This document shows, one piece after another, positions 55,097 through 64,000 of a DNA stretch of 64,000 nucleotides. Numbering within the stretch: position 1 is the stretch's first letter; each line of letters opens with the position of its first letter. The position numbers and the translations under genes were made by a program. The notes under the pieces are model-generated. The model was not told where the DNA came from. It worked only from the letters and a program-made list of their open reading frames with translations, and ran no database searches. This DNA comes from Lumbricus rubellus (Eukaryota; Annelida; Clitellata; Crassiclitellata; Lumbricidae): positions 33,819,086-33,883,085 of the forward strand of contig OX243814.1 of assembly GCA_945859605.1 (NCBI GenBank), read 5' to 3'.

Positions 55097-55365
55097 CTGG
55101 TTCAAAGAAAAAAAACCCAGAGAAGATTAACAAAATCAATGAAGATTAAGTACTGATCAATGATTTATCATTTGAAGCATATAAATGCATGAATAAATAA
55201 GTTGAAACTATGATATATCATGATGTCAATGATAATAAGCATCTGAGAATGCATGACTTCACATTCACGTGTTGTCATGAATTGCCCTGTTTGAGCTATC
55301 TTTGCTCTGGATGTTGGCTACACATAAACCATCCGTTTCCAGTTGTTTCTATCCGGTGACCGGAA

Positions 55366-55660
55366 AATTCGGAGCGGATAAAAAAATGCTCATATAGAGG
55401 TAGAGGTTGAATTTATGAAAATAATGTGGTTTAAAAATAAGCCTTAAATAAAACTTGGATTGATGGAAATAATTCTTGCTAATATAGAACTTGGATTGAT
55501 GAAAATATTGTTGCTCAAATAGAGGTTTGCTAGATGGAAGTTGGATTAATAAAAGCAATTATTGCTCAAATAAAAGTTGATATGTTGAGAATAATTTTTG
55601 CTTCAATAGAAGATGAATAGGTGAGAATAAATTATTGGCCGCTCCAAATTGTCCGGCACC
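55366..55660. repeat. Inverted repeat enclosing degenerate tandem repeats
   Basis: GGTGACCGGAAAATTCGGAGC (55368 on) and CCGCTCCAAATTGTCCGGCACC (55639 on) are inverted relative to each other. They enclose four or five degenerate ~45 bp units (AACTTGGATTGATGnAAATAATT). The left arm has a counterpart at 15352 in the tandem units. Possibly a decayed MITE. Confidence 0.5.
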
Positions 55661-55928
55661 CAATTGTCCAGGAACCTTCTATCCAACGTCTGTTATTAAT
55701 TCTGTCAAATGCCTCATGTTTGTTTTCCTAAATCCCATTTCTATTTAAGCAAAAATTATTATTTTCATCAATCCGACGTCTAGAATTCTTTTCGTCAATA
55801 TGATTTGTATTCGACCAAAAAAGGCCGTAGCTTGGGGGTGTTTTGACTCTCGAGTGTCTGAACAGCCCCACACCCCAACGAAATAATGTAAAAATGAAAT
55901 AATGCATTTACAATGATTTACTATAGCT

Positions 55929-56361
55929 TGACTAGCGGACCGCCAAGCGGCCGTCGAATAATATTTCAAATACTAGCAGACCGCGAGTCACGTGTAACCT
56001 GTCACATGACTGGCGGCCGTCCAATACGGAATACTAGCAAGCCGCCAGGCTTTCTATTTACACCAATCCACAAGAGTTTCTAATGGCTAAACTAACCCTA
56101 ACACTAACCCTAACCGACCCTCACGGCGCCTAACCTGAACCTAACCAACACTCACGAAAAGATTGGTTACTTACTCTGTTTCTCGTAATTTTCTAAGTCA
56201 TTAAAACAAGAAAACGTTTGTCCGACATAAAACCAACTATCGGTAACTGCCGCCATTGTAACAATGTTCAAGATTCAAGACTCGTCATGTAACAGGTTAC
56301 ACGTGACTGGCGGTCCGCTAGTATTTGAAATTCGACGGCCGCTTGGCGGTCCGCTAGTCAC
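55929..56361. mobile_element. MITE with ~80 bp inverted ends and telomere-like core
   Basis: The ends share GACTAGCGGACCGCCAAGCG and the following GCCGTCGAAT ... GTCACGTGTAACCTGT in inverted orientation. The core (about 56090-56155) contains CTAACCCTAACACTAACCC and CGACCCTCACGGCGCC, homologous to the core of the MITE at 36411-36952 although the ends are unrelated. Confidence 0.75.
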
Positions 56362-56411
56362 TTCGTTTACTATAACGCATGATGTAAAAACTAAGGGTGC
56401 ACGTATTTAAT

Positions 56412-56618
56412 TTAAAAGCTAATTCTATGTGAAATTTTACAGTTTAGATTAATTAGTTCGTGATCTGATGATGATGATGATGATGATGATAATGATAATG
56501 ATGATGATGTGGAAGCTGCTTTAGACAGCTGATTCAGTTGCTCTGGATCGATGGATCCGATTTGACCAGGACAATAGAGGCCGTTACCCTGGACAGAAAT
56601 TTGCTTGGCATATTTCAT
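56412..56618 (-). CDS. Candidate 5' exon upstream of the kinase
   Basis: Minus-strand open frame from ATG at 56618: MKYAKQISVQGNGLYCPGQI then GSIDPEQLNQLSKAAS, followed by a serine run encoded by a TCA microsatellite. The first ~35 residues look protein-like and the position suits a first coding exon of the kinase gene, but I see no convincing donor. No homologue recognised. Confidence 0.25.
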   Translation of the reverse strand: MKYAKQISVQGNGLYCPGQIGSIDPEQLNQLSKAASTSSSLSLSSSSSSSSDHELINLNCKISHRISF

Positions 56619-56621
56619 CAC

Positions 56622-57054
56622 TTATAAGCAATTTTATTCACGATTTCTCTTTCTCAAATAATTTATAAATTTCCCCCGCCAACTGTGCGTGTCTGCTCTA
56701 GCGTGGCTCTAGGTGCCCATGAAGTCCATATATATAAATTGTGCATAAAATACATCATAGCAAATTTTTTTAATGTATTATATGAAAATAAGTGCATCTA
56801 TATTGTGTACTAACAAATTATCCACGGCTCGCAAAGGAGAACCTTCCGCACTTTCATAGAGCAAAGTAGAACTTCTTGCGCTTTCATAAAATGATTCCAT
56901 TTCCATTTTGAAAAATGCGGTCAGTGTTGCAATTGAGGTTTCAGAAATAAACCCAGATTTCGTTCAGAAAATAACCCCAGAAAAACCCAGACTATACATA
57001 AAAGCGATTTTAGACCTCCGTTGTTCAAATTAATTTAGGGTCTTCACTTTTGTT
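56622..57054. other. Intergenic, divergent-promoter side
   Basis: AT-rich region between the kinase and the SH3-C1-SAM gene. No motif that I can assign. Confidence 0.4.
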
Positions 57055-57285
57055 TGTATGTGCACTTGTTATAGCGCCCCTTCAAGCTCTCTCTCTCTCT
57101 CTCTCTCTACTCAGAGGCGCTCCCGATGCAGAGCGAACACTGCATCGGAGTTTCACGCCGAAGCGCTGAGCAATTGCGAGTGAAGGACTTGCCCAAGGTC
57201 CTTACGCGGCGAGGTGGATTCGAACCCCGAACCTTCCGGCTTCAAGTCAACGACGCCAAGTCAACGACGCCACCACTATTGTTCT
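57055..57285 (-). mobile_element. tRNA-derived SINE, minus strand
   Basis: Best preserved copy: minus-strand B box GGTTCGAATCC (57216-57226), conserved CACTGCATCGGAGTTTCACG body, a (CT)n expansion at 57094-57108, and end GGGGCGCTATAACAAGTGC. Confidence 0.85.
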
Positions 57286-57371
57286 GACTTCAGATGAGGG
57301 TTGACAAAATGTTCGTCAAATGAATCCAATCAAAAATTAATGTGGTTGCAACTGTAAATTGTCTATAAGCC

Positions 57372-57548
57372 GCCATCATTTTCTCGGTCTCGGCATATGA
57401 AGTGCCGACGCCCTCATTTTCTCGGCCTCGGCATATAAACCGCAGCCGGCCTCATTTTCTCGGCCTCGGCATATAAACCGCTGCCGCCCTCATTTTCTCG
57501 GCCTCGGCATATAAACCGCAGGCGGCCACATTTTCTCGGCCTCGGCCT
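57372..57548. repeat. 39 bp tandem repeat
   Basis: About 4.5 copies of CTCATTTTCTCGGCCTCGGC + ATATAAACCGC + variable 7-8 bp. The GGCATATAAACC segment gives repeated TATA-like boxes upstream of the plus-strand gene; no function is shown. Confidence 0.85.
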
Positions 57549-58091
57549 ATGATTGGTTTGACCTGTGAGAAGTGCTTTATACATTAATTTATTGATACAA
57601 TACAGTACAATACAATATATTATTACAATACAATACAACTGGACATGGAACGCATACGGTTGAAGAGGCGCACTCATTGATGACGTCATAAAGTTGTGGT
57701 TTTCCGAAGCTGTGTGTAGTATTTAGTCTACTTTAGAGTAGTGGGTTTGCTTCCGCGTTGGTATGGAATGGACTGACTAACGAACACTTATTAGTTTTTC
57801 TGAAAAATCCGATATATAGCAGCGTTTATTCGCGAGTGTAAATTTTGCATAATTTAATATTCTTAAAGTTTTCGTTTGTTGCATTTACATTTTATAGAAA
57901 GGTGACAAGTGACCTCCAGTGCTCGACCGGGCTTGAATCAGGTAGTTCCAATCTGTTATTCAAAAGTTCAGATATTTATAGAATTTTTGCGTTTATGTTA
58001 AAACTACCCAAAGTACTGATTTTCGCGATTAAATACTGCGATCGTGGAAGTACCTCGGTCGTCGACACTTGATTAATAACAGGATTAGTTT

Positions 58092-58305
58092 GTATGCCTA
58101 GTTGTTATAGTGCCCCTTCAAGCTCTACTCAGGGGCGCTCCCGACTGCAGAGCGGACACTGCATCGGAATTTCACGCCGAAGCGCTGAGCAATTGCGAGT
58201 GAAGGACTTGCCCAAGGTCCCTACACGGCGATTTGAGGTGGATTCGAAACTGCAACCCTTCGTTTGGAAGGTGACGAACATATCCACTACACTACCACGT
58301 CACAC
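58092..58305 (-). mobile_element. tRNA-derived SINE, minus strand
   Basis: Minus-strand B-box-like GTTTCGAATCC and end GGGGCACTATAACAACTAGG; body CACTGCATCGGAATTTCACG as in other copies. Confidence 0.8.
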
Positions 58306-58670
58306 AAACAAAATATTAGGATTAGATTAGGACCAGTAATTGCCTTATAGAAATTCAATTTATCATGATCCAGCATAAATTTTTACAAATCAAATGCCCT
58401 GTTTGACAAAAGCATAAGAGGTGCAAAGCATCAGTGGCAGTGCATGTCTAAGAATGCTCTATAACTGCCTTGAAGTTGCTGTCCAGTCAAACTCAGGAAG
58501 ACAGATGGATTGAAAATAACGGTGAAAATCTTGCAAAGTATGCTAAGCTGCTCACAGTTTAAATCATGATATCAAGACTGCTTGCTGAAAAAATTTGTAA
58601 GATCACGTTACTTTTTGTTGTAGGTTTCACACCTGTAGGTTTCTAGGTATGCGAGTTGATCTTCTGAGGG

Positions 58671-58854
58671 ATGGCTGCGCCAAGTGAACGTAACCCCGTC
58701 CCTCAGAGCAGGGTCTGCCAGTACCGAGTCCTCTACGACTACACACCACCTGAAGATTACCTTGGCAAGGGCTACCTTGTCGTTGAACAAGGTGACATCA
58801 TTCACGTGAATCGACCAGTTTGTGTTGAAAGTGGAACTGAGGAAAACCCGGAAG
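58671..58854 (+). CDS. PI3K p85-like adaptor, exon 1 (SH3 N-half)
   Basis: Start ATG at 58671, with an in-frame TGA six bases upstream. It codes MAAPSERNPVPQSRVCQYRV, LYDYTPPEDYLGKGYLVVEQ, GDIIHVNRPVCVESGTEENP. YRVLYDY ... GDIIHV is the SH3 start (ALYDY, RT loop), with a longer n-Src region before the Trp as in PI3-kinase p85 SH3 domains. Donor GGAAG|GTCATT, phase 1. p85 subunits recruit the PI3K catalytic subunit to signalling complexes; the same role is inferred here. Confidence 0.85.
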
Positions 58855-59418
58855 GTCATTATTGCTGGTTACTCCTTTTGAAACTTTCTATTAAATATTT
58901 TAGAAAATAAATTAATTCATTCAAGAATTTCTAGATCGCACCTCTTCAACGGGACTTCTCAGAAGTGCTTAGAATGACTCTAGCATGGCGAAAAGCACAG
59001 TCTTGAGTTGAATAAAAAAAATGCTTCAGTAAGGAACCCAAGAAGCAGATTATGTTTGATTGTTGATTGTGGTTTCATTGTGTTAGGTTGCAAGTGCCTT
59101 TGGAGATGATACCATATAAATTTGCTGTTGCCATTACCATGACCTATCTTTATTGCCTTCACTTTTTTGATTTTATTATCCTAACCTCATGTTTGTTAGG
59201 CATCTTATGCTCGAATATAAAAATAAATTGAAACAAGCAGATCTTTTGATAATTGAGAGTTAATGATGTGAGTGCACTGAAATCGACTGGGGAACCAGTG
59301 TTGTCCTTCATTAAAGTGTTGTTAAATGGAGACCTGCTTGACTGTTTTCATCAGTCGACAGTCATTAGTTTAGTTCTGATTGGTTATTGTTAGCCAGCCA
59401 GTATTTTCCTCTTTGTAG

Positions 59419-59553
59419 GATGGCTGCAAGGAAAGAACATGAGGAGTGGAGAGGAAGGATATTTTCCATCTGGAGCTTATGTTCAGTTTGTTCCGGAGAG
59501 GATTGTGCAACCAGGTGTGCCTCCTACGGTGAAACCAAGAGGTCGAAATGAAG
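59419..59553 (+). CDS. PI3K p85-like adaptor, exon 2 (SH3 C-half)
   Basis: Acceptor TTTGTAG; codes GWLQGKNMRSGEEGYFPSGA then YVQFVPERIVQPGVPPTVKP. WLxG, GYFPxxYV complete an SH3 fold, with the W and P of the ligand groove present. GWL-G-N--(S/T)GE-G-FP--YV closely parallels p85. A Pro-rich linker follows. Donor GAAG|GTTGTT, phase 1. Confidence 0.88.
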
Positions 59554-60215
59554 GTTGTTGTCATTTGAACTGACTATATACCATGTAGTGATATCCTTTA
59601 GATTTTGCATTCAGTTTCAGACTTTTATTGCTCAATATTTATTCGAAGGCAAGGCAGGGAGTGTAACACATGTCTCGTTTATTTGCATTAAGTTGATTTG
59701 CCTGATGTTCGGAGCTGAGAGCTACCGTATATACGGTAAGTGATATATTTACATGTATTCATTTACTTGTCACTTTTTTGAACATTGGATATTTACAGCA
59801 CTGTTAAAATTATTGATAACCATTTTTATGCCTCTAATGACTCAAAGGACCAATGTGTCCCTGTGTTCTGTGGTGAAGGACCCTGGTACAAAACAGTGAT
59901 ATGAGGAACCACTTCTGACTTCATTGTTTGATAATGAAATGCATTTTCAACTGGAGGAATGGTTAATTTGGATCATCCCAAACGCTGCATCATGGCCGCC
60001 ATCTTGGATCTTCAGTTACATTTCAAATACTTTTCTGGCTGATCTCTAGGTTTTGACTTCAGTTTTAAATTCATTTGCTAGAGTTCTATTGAACTGGTTC
60101 ATACTTAAGAAATGCTAACTGCAAGCAGGATAGAGTGAGGACCCTGAGGGGTTTTGTAAAGCTTTATATAAAATGTCTAGTTACATTTACATTACATTAT
60201 ATTATTTATGTGCAG
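59554..60215. other. p85-like intron 2
   Basis: No exon or repeat family identified; short ORF at 59555 reads through from exon 2's donor and is not supported. Confidence 0.45.
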
Positions 60216-60284
60216 TCTCTTCCTGTCCAAGACGACACAGTCCTGTTGCGACTTTCTTTGTCCGACCAATCCTGTGTTCCTGCT
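60216..60284 (+). CDS. PI3K p85-like adaptor, exon 3 (C1 start)
   Basis: 69 bp exon after TTTATGTGCAG coding VSSCPRRHSPVATFFVRPIL then CSC. It supplies the first His and first cysteines of a C1 zinc finger (H-x12-C). Donor TGCT|GTAAGT, phase 1; the split codon becomes the fourth Cys-type ligand when joined. Confidence 0.75.
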
Positions 60285-61295
60285 GTAAGTCTTTGTTTGT
60301 GATCACGATTGCGATTAAGAACTTTTTATAATGTAGTGATGTGGAGCCATTTAACGTGTATTTGATGCATTATCAGTTCACAATGATTGGGGGACTGATG
60401 CTGCATTTGTCACTATGATAAGACTTATTTAATGAATAAAAAAATAACTCGTGTCCGATGTGTTCTTTAATGGAATATCTGTGTAAAGAATCCATCTTTT
60501 TATGACTGTGTGTTTCTATGACCTTTGTGCACTAATTTTTTCAACTTCCTTCTTATGTTCTGTGCTGCTTTGTGCTGTCCGTTGAATTAGAATATGCCTT
60601 CTTATGTTGCAACATGTCATCTGATGTTATGTAACTGTGACCCAACAGTTTAGAAGGAAGTGTGCTGATGAGCAGGCATTTTATTTGTAAAAGGAAATCA
60701 ATTTTTGTTTCGGTTTCATAATGCGCCGAGCTCCTGTGTGTTTGCATGTAAAAATCGCTTTAGTTAAATTGGAAGTGGATTAAAATATTGGTGTAATGAT
60801 GTAAATAATTTTTTTAATTTGTTTATTTAATTAATTTTTTAAAATTTCTCACGTTTGGTGACTTGCTTTTTCCCACACAGACGATGTATGTGGTGTGTAT
60901 GTGGTGTGCCATGTTAACAATGTTGCAATGATTGGCCACTGGCCAGAGTATGCATTTGATTGGATTTGGTGGTGACTAAGTGTATAAGAAGGTCACATGA
61001 GCATTTTGTAGTAGACTTTGTGACTATGATGTAGCTCGTGCAGTGGTGCCTATCCCAAACTTAAAGTTAGCATATGAGTTTTACAATGCAGTTTCATGAT
61101 GTATGACTCCCAAACATGCGTCATATGCGGGTTATTGTATTCTTAAAAACGGGAGAGTGAAAGCTTCCATTGTTCTTTCCATTGTTCTTTGAGGTAAATT
61201 AGAGAAGCACTTGAGCGATTAGTTTGAAATCTGAGCATGAAATTAGTTAAGCACTTGCATTGCTAAAAGCTATCTGTGAAATGGTTTACTTGCAG
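60285..61295. other. p85-like intron 3
   Basis: About 1 kb without recognised features. Confidence 0.45.
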
Positions 61296-61343
61296 GTCAG
61301 GATTACATCTGGGGAATTGGCGCTGTTGGTGCTATCTGCAAAG
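61296..61343 (+). CDS. PI3K p85-like adaptor, exon 4 (C1 middle)
   Basis: 48 bp exon after TTGCAG: QDYIWGIGAVGAICK, the typical C1 centre (cf. the family pattern D-I-W-G---G--C--C). Donor AAAG|GTATTG, phase 1. Confidence 0.8.
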
Positions 61344-61761
61344 GTATTGCTTCAGCTGTGAAACTTGTCTTAGCAGCTGTTATAAATCATGAAATATCAA
61401 GAATTATACCGAATTGCTACTTAAAATGTGCTATTATAATAATAATTATTATTATTATTATTTTTGTTTAAATATTCAACAATCCGGTTGACAGACCGCA
61501 ACCGGTTACAGTGTACAGTTATGCAGTTGAAACAGTTGTCAGGATCTCAGATAACAGAATACATAAATCTTAACTACTAACAGAACAGACGGCCTGCAAT
61601 AACATATATTTTAGCAATAATATATATTTTGTAAAAATATATTAAATACACATGGATACTACGCAAGTAATGCAAACTGAGCTGATATGTCAGAAAATGT
61701 AGTTCTGTGAAAAGAAGTTGATGTGAGATGCTCTTTTGAATGTCGTATATTATGTGTTTAG

Positions 61762-61868
61762 ACTGTGGTCAGTGCTTTCACAAGGAATGCGAGTCAATTG
61801 TCGTTTCGTTTGCCAGTTGCAGCAAGACTTTACCTGCACAGCAGCCTCCTGTTCATGACCAACCGATT
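61762..61868 (+). CDS. PI3K p85-like adaptor, exon 5 (C1 end)
   Basis: 107 bp exon after GTGTTTAG: DCGQCFHKECESIVVSFASC then a Pro/Gln linker. With exons 3 and 4 the zinc ligands follow H-x12-C-x2-C-x13-C-x2-C-x4-H-x2-C-x9-C; only the last spacing is longer than the usual x7. Donor CGATT|GTAAGT, phase 0. Confidence 0.85.
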
Positions 61869-62233
61869 GTAAGTTTCGTTCTGTTGTAATATGTCACAGT
61901 TCTGTTGCAATTATTTTGTATATTCACTAGACTAATGAGTTTTAGACTTAACGTTGAATACTCTCGGTCATGGTAAGCTAGTTTATGTTGCCCCACAGGT
62001 TTATGCCTTGTGTATTATTCATTTATTCAAGAATTTCTAAAGGCACTAAGTTCTTAGAAGGGCTCCCAACTCTAGCACGGCAGAAGCCCAATGTTGAATA
62101 CATGATACTTCAGAAAAAGCCCTGTGAAGTAGACGTTGCTCCTGTGATCATTCTAGGTCACTGGGCCTGCCATTACTATTAAAGTTGCTAAAAAATTTAT
62201 TGTCCCTTATCTGAGGTTCGACTTTTACTTTAA
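61869..62233. other. p85-like intron 5, before piggyBac element
   Basis: Intronic sequence; about 62017-62060 shares GAATTTCTA repeats with 58918. No exon recognised. Confidence 0.4.
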
Positions 62234-63080
62234 CCCCTTTACGGTGGAGCCCGGAATAACTCGGGCTCCGCTAACTCTCCCCAACTGTGCAGCCCGGGAT
62301 ATCTCGGGTTGCACCTTGGCCTATCCCCAACTGCATAATATAGCTGCCTTTCGCTTACTGTGGTGCCCGAGATAACTAGGGCTAATGGTAATAGCTGCAG
62401 ACATTCGGAGGGGTGATGCTAGAACAGCAGAACAGCCTAACAGCGAACTAGACGACCTCGATTCAAGCCGTTGTCTGGTTGTCTGTAACCTTGACACAAA
62501 TAGTGAAAGTACGCTAGTCGTAGAAAAAATGTCGCGTAAACGTGGTTTATCTGATGCGGAAATACAGCGTTTGATAGCAGAAAGTGACGATAGTTCATCA
62601 TACTTTGATAGTGATGTTGATGCAGATTCAAGTAGCGATGATAATGACGATGATGCTGATAGTGATGATAGCCAACAAACTGTAGACTACGATTCTACTT
62701 CAGCGTTTGGCTGGTCGGAGAAGGATGTGCATCACCTTGTTTTGAGATGTATCACACTAAATATAACTATTGAGGGTACACCATACTCCTCTTGACAGTC
62801 CACAGAACTGGCTTCTTACTGTACTCTAATGACTAGTTTATATCGGAATAATACAATGAACATGCATGCCAGAAAATCGTTTTTTCCGCATAATCGTAGG
62901 AAACTGGTAAAAAATGTGAAAAAAATAAAAGTAAAATACAAGTAAAATAATAAAATAACGCAGTACATTATGCTTATAATAATTATAGAAACTCAAAAAA
63001 GGCTTTAACTCAATTTTTTTTTCAAAAAAAATTCCACCGTTGGTGAAAGTTTTCAAAAATTTTATTCCACCGTAAAGGGG
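62234..63080 (+). mobile_element. Internally deleted piggyBac element
   Basis: 847 bp bounded by TTAA on both sides (62230-62233, 63081-63084) with inverted termini CCCCTTTACGGTGGA and TCCACCGTAAAGGGG. It retains the transposase start but not its catalytic core, so it is non-autonomous. Located in an intron of the p85-like gene. Confidence 0.92.
62385..62795 (+). pseudogene. piggyBac transposase N-terminal fragment
   Basis: 136-codon ORF. From the internal Met, MSRKRGLSDAEIQRLIAESD followed by a Ser/Asp-rich acidic stretch is the usual start of piggyBac-type transposases. The DDE/D catalytic domain and the C-terminal Cys-rich finger are absent because of internal deletion. Confidence 0.75.
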
Positions 63081-63233
63081 TTAACAGAAGTTTTTCAGAA
63101 ATTTGAATAATTCTGTTATCAGAAGCAGTTTGGGTAGCCATTTTCAGACGAATACTTAACCTGCAGCTGCTTTGTGTTTTGACTGGTTTTGAGCTATTGT
63201 CCTAGTGTTGATTGATGGTTTGTTTTTTGACAG

Positions 63234-63368
63234 CCTTTATCCCGATGGGATGTTAACAACGTGGCACACTGGATGGCTGTCGTCAATCTGCACAGATACG
63301 CGCACATTTTCATGAAAAACATCATTAAAGGAGATGTTCTTTCGAGTATCACCGCAGGCATGCTTCGT
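63234..63368 (+). CDS. PI3K p85-like adaptor, exon 6 (SAM domain)
   Basis: 135 bp exon after TTTTGACAG coding PLSRWDVNNVAHWMAVVNLH then RYAHIFMKNIIKGDVLSSIT, AGMLR. W-V--V--W---V-L--Y---F--N-I-G--L--IT is the SAM consensus. Donor CTTCGT|GTGAGT, phase 0. SAM domains oligomerise or bind other SAM proteins. Any Rho-GAP-like and SH2 modules would lie beyond the right edge. Confidence 0.88.
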
Positions 63369-63451
63369 GTGAGTTGATTAACCTTATCAATTTGTCAACT
63401 GATAAGTAGATCAACTAGCAAATCAGACTGCTGTCTGTGTTTGAAATCATA

Positions 63452-63600
63452 TTAACCCTTTCGCTGCGACGGCTTTATAATCCCGTGTGCGGCGTGCATA
63501 AGGAAAAATTAAAATTCAGCTGTTTATATATTATGCTATCTTATATATTATATATATTATATATTATTATATATATTATTATATTATTATATATATTATT
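63452..63600. repeat. piggyBac-like end and AT microsatellite
   Basis: TTAACCCTTTCGCTGCGACGG at about 63453 resembles a piggyBac left end next to TTAA; its partner is not in view. 63538-63600 is an (ATT/AT)n tract. Confidence 0.45.
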
Positions 63601-64000
63601 TAATAAGTTAATAAGAAGAGTCAGGAAGGAAAGCGAAAAGGCGGGACTATACTTCAATGTAAAGAAAACAAAGGTTATGACAACTGCAACATGGAAAAAC
63701 TTTGAGGTGGATGGAGAAACGATAGAGGTAGTATCGAGCTTCACATTCCTGGGATCTATGATAGAGAAGGAGGGAAGAAGTGATATGGAAATAAGGAGGA
63801 GGGTAACAATGGGGAAAACGGCAATGAACGGTCTGGAAAAGATTTGGAAGGACAAATACGTGAGCAGGGAAACAAAGAAAAGACTGGTAAGAGCACTGAT
63901 CTTCCCAGTCGTCCTATATGGATGCGAGACATGGACAAAGACACGGGATATGGAAAAGAAAATCAACGCGTGTGAGATGTGGATTTGGAGAAAGATGCTA
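63601..64000 (+). pseudogene. Non-LTR reverse transcriptase fragment, runs off window
   Basis: One open frame of about 130 codons without a start, coding the end of the RT domain and thumb: GLYFNVKKTKVM, SFTFLGSMIEKEG, VLYGCETWTKTRDMEKKINA. It resembles CR1/L2/RTE-type ORF2 proteins and belongs to a different lineage from the fragment in the tandem units. It lies in an intron of the p85-like gene, same strand. Completeness beyond 64000 is unknown. Confidence 0.85.

Noticed and set aside
57216..57226. tRNA gene suggested by a perfect B box
   Set aside because: No cloverleaf can be drawn and the sequence is a member of a SINE family with many copies in the window.
58608..58859. Minus-strand ORF over the SH3 exon
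   Set aside because: Antisense shadow; the plus-strand frame encodes a clear SH3 domain with matching splice sites.

Overview
This is an intron-rich, AT-rich animal nuclear segment, most likely from a marine invertebrate. An echinoderm or other invertebrate deuterostome is my guess, from the very frequent AGGCCTA-type octamers, EGF-array gene, tRNA-derived SINEs, Helitrons and hAT/piggyBac elements; the sequence alone does not prove it. No rRNA or bona fide tRNA gene, CRISPR array or bacterial operon was seen.

Host genes. (1) Minus strand, 123-6769: five exons of an EGF-module gene, including one 2.5 kb exon with a near-identical array of nine EGF domains; three of the five exons carry frame-breaking indels. 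(2) Minus strand, 44478-44667: one laminin G exon, possibly of the same or a neighbouring extracellular-matrix gene. (3) Minus strand, 48976-55096: eight exons of a CK1/VRK-superfamily protein kinase that join in one open frame and keep the catalytic Lys, HRD-Asp and DFG-Asp. (4) Plus strand, 58671-63368: six exons of a PI3K p85-like adaptor with SH3, then C1, then SAM domains, continuing beyond the window. Genes 3 and 4 are divergently arranged.

Between genes 1 and 2 lies about 37 kb of accessory DNA. From 7544 to 30174 a 10.8 kb unit is repeated in tandem 2.1 times. Each full unit is a patchwork of dead copies of the kinase exons (plus strand), a non-LTR reverse-transcriptase fragment, SINEs and a fragment of a Polinton/adintovirus-like element. 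Inside the units kinase exon 3 is itself amplified, with 2, 3 and 5 copies in successive units. From 30175 to 36195 there is a larger, decayed Polinton/adintovirus-like block: a family-B DNA polymerase relic broken by stops, frameshifts and a Helitron, followed by a phage-tail-like/discoidin-like fibre gene. From 36287 to 44394 there is an 8.1 kb LTR retrotransposon without a visible pol region, itself invaded by a hAT-like element and a MITE. Two more Helitrons flank a degenerate copy of the laminin G exon edge.

Many transposon boundaries can be read to the base from target-site duplications or from empty-site comparison: hAT at 1510-2501, 40206-42573, 50884-51254 and 53166-53536; a Helitron at 45241-46717; piggyBac at 62234-63080. 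The window therefore shows host kinase sequence, virus-like genes and transposons being repeatedly cut together and amplified.
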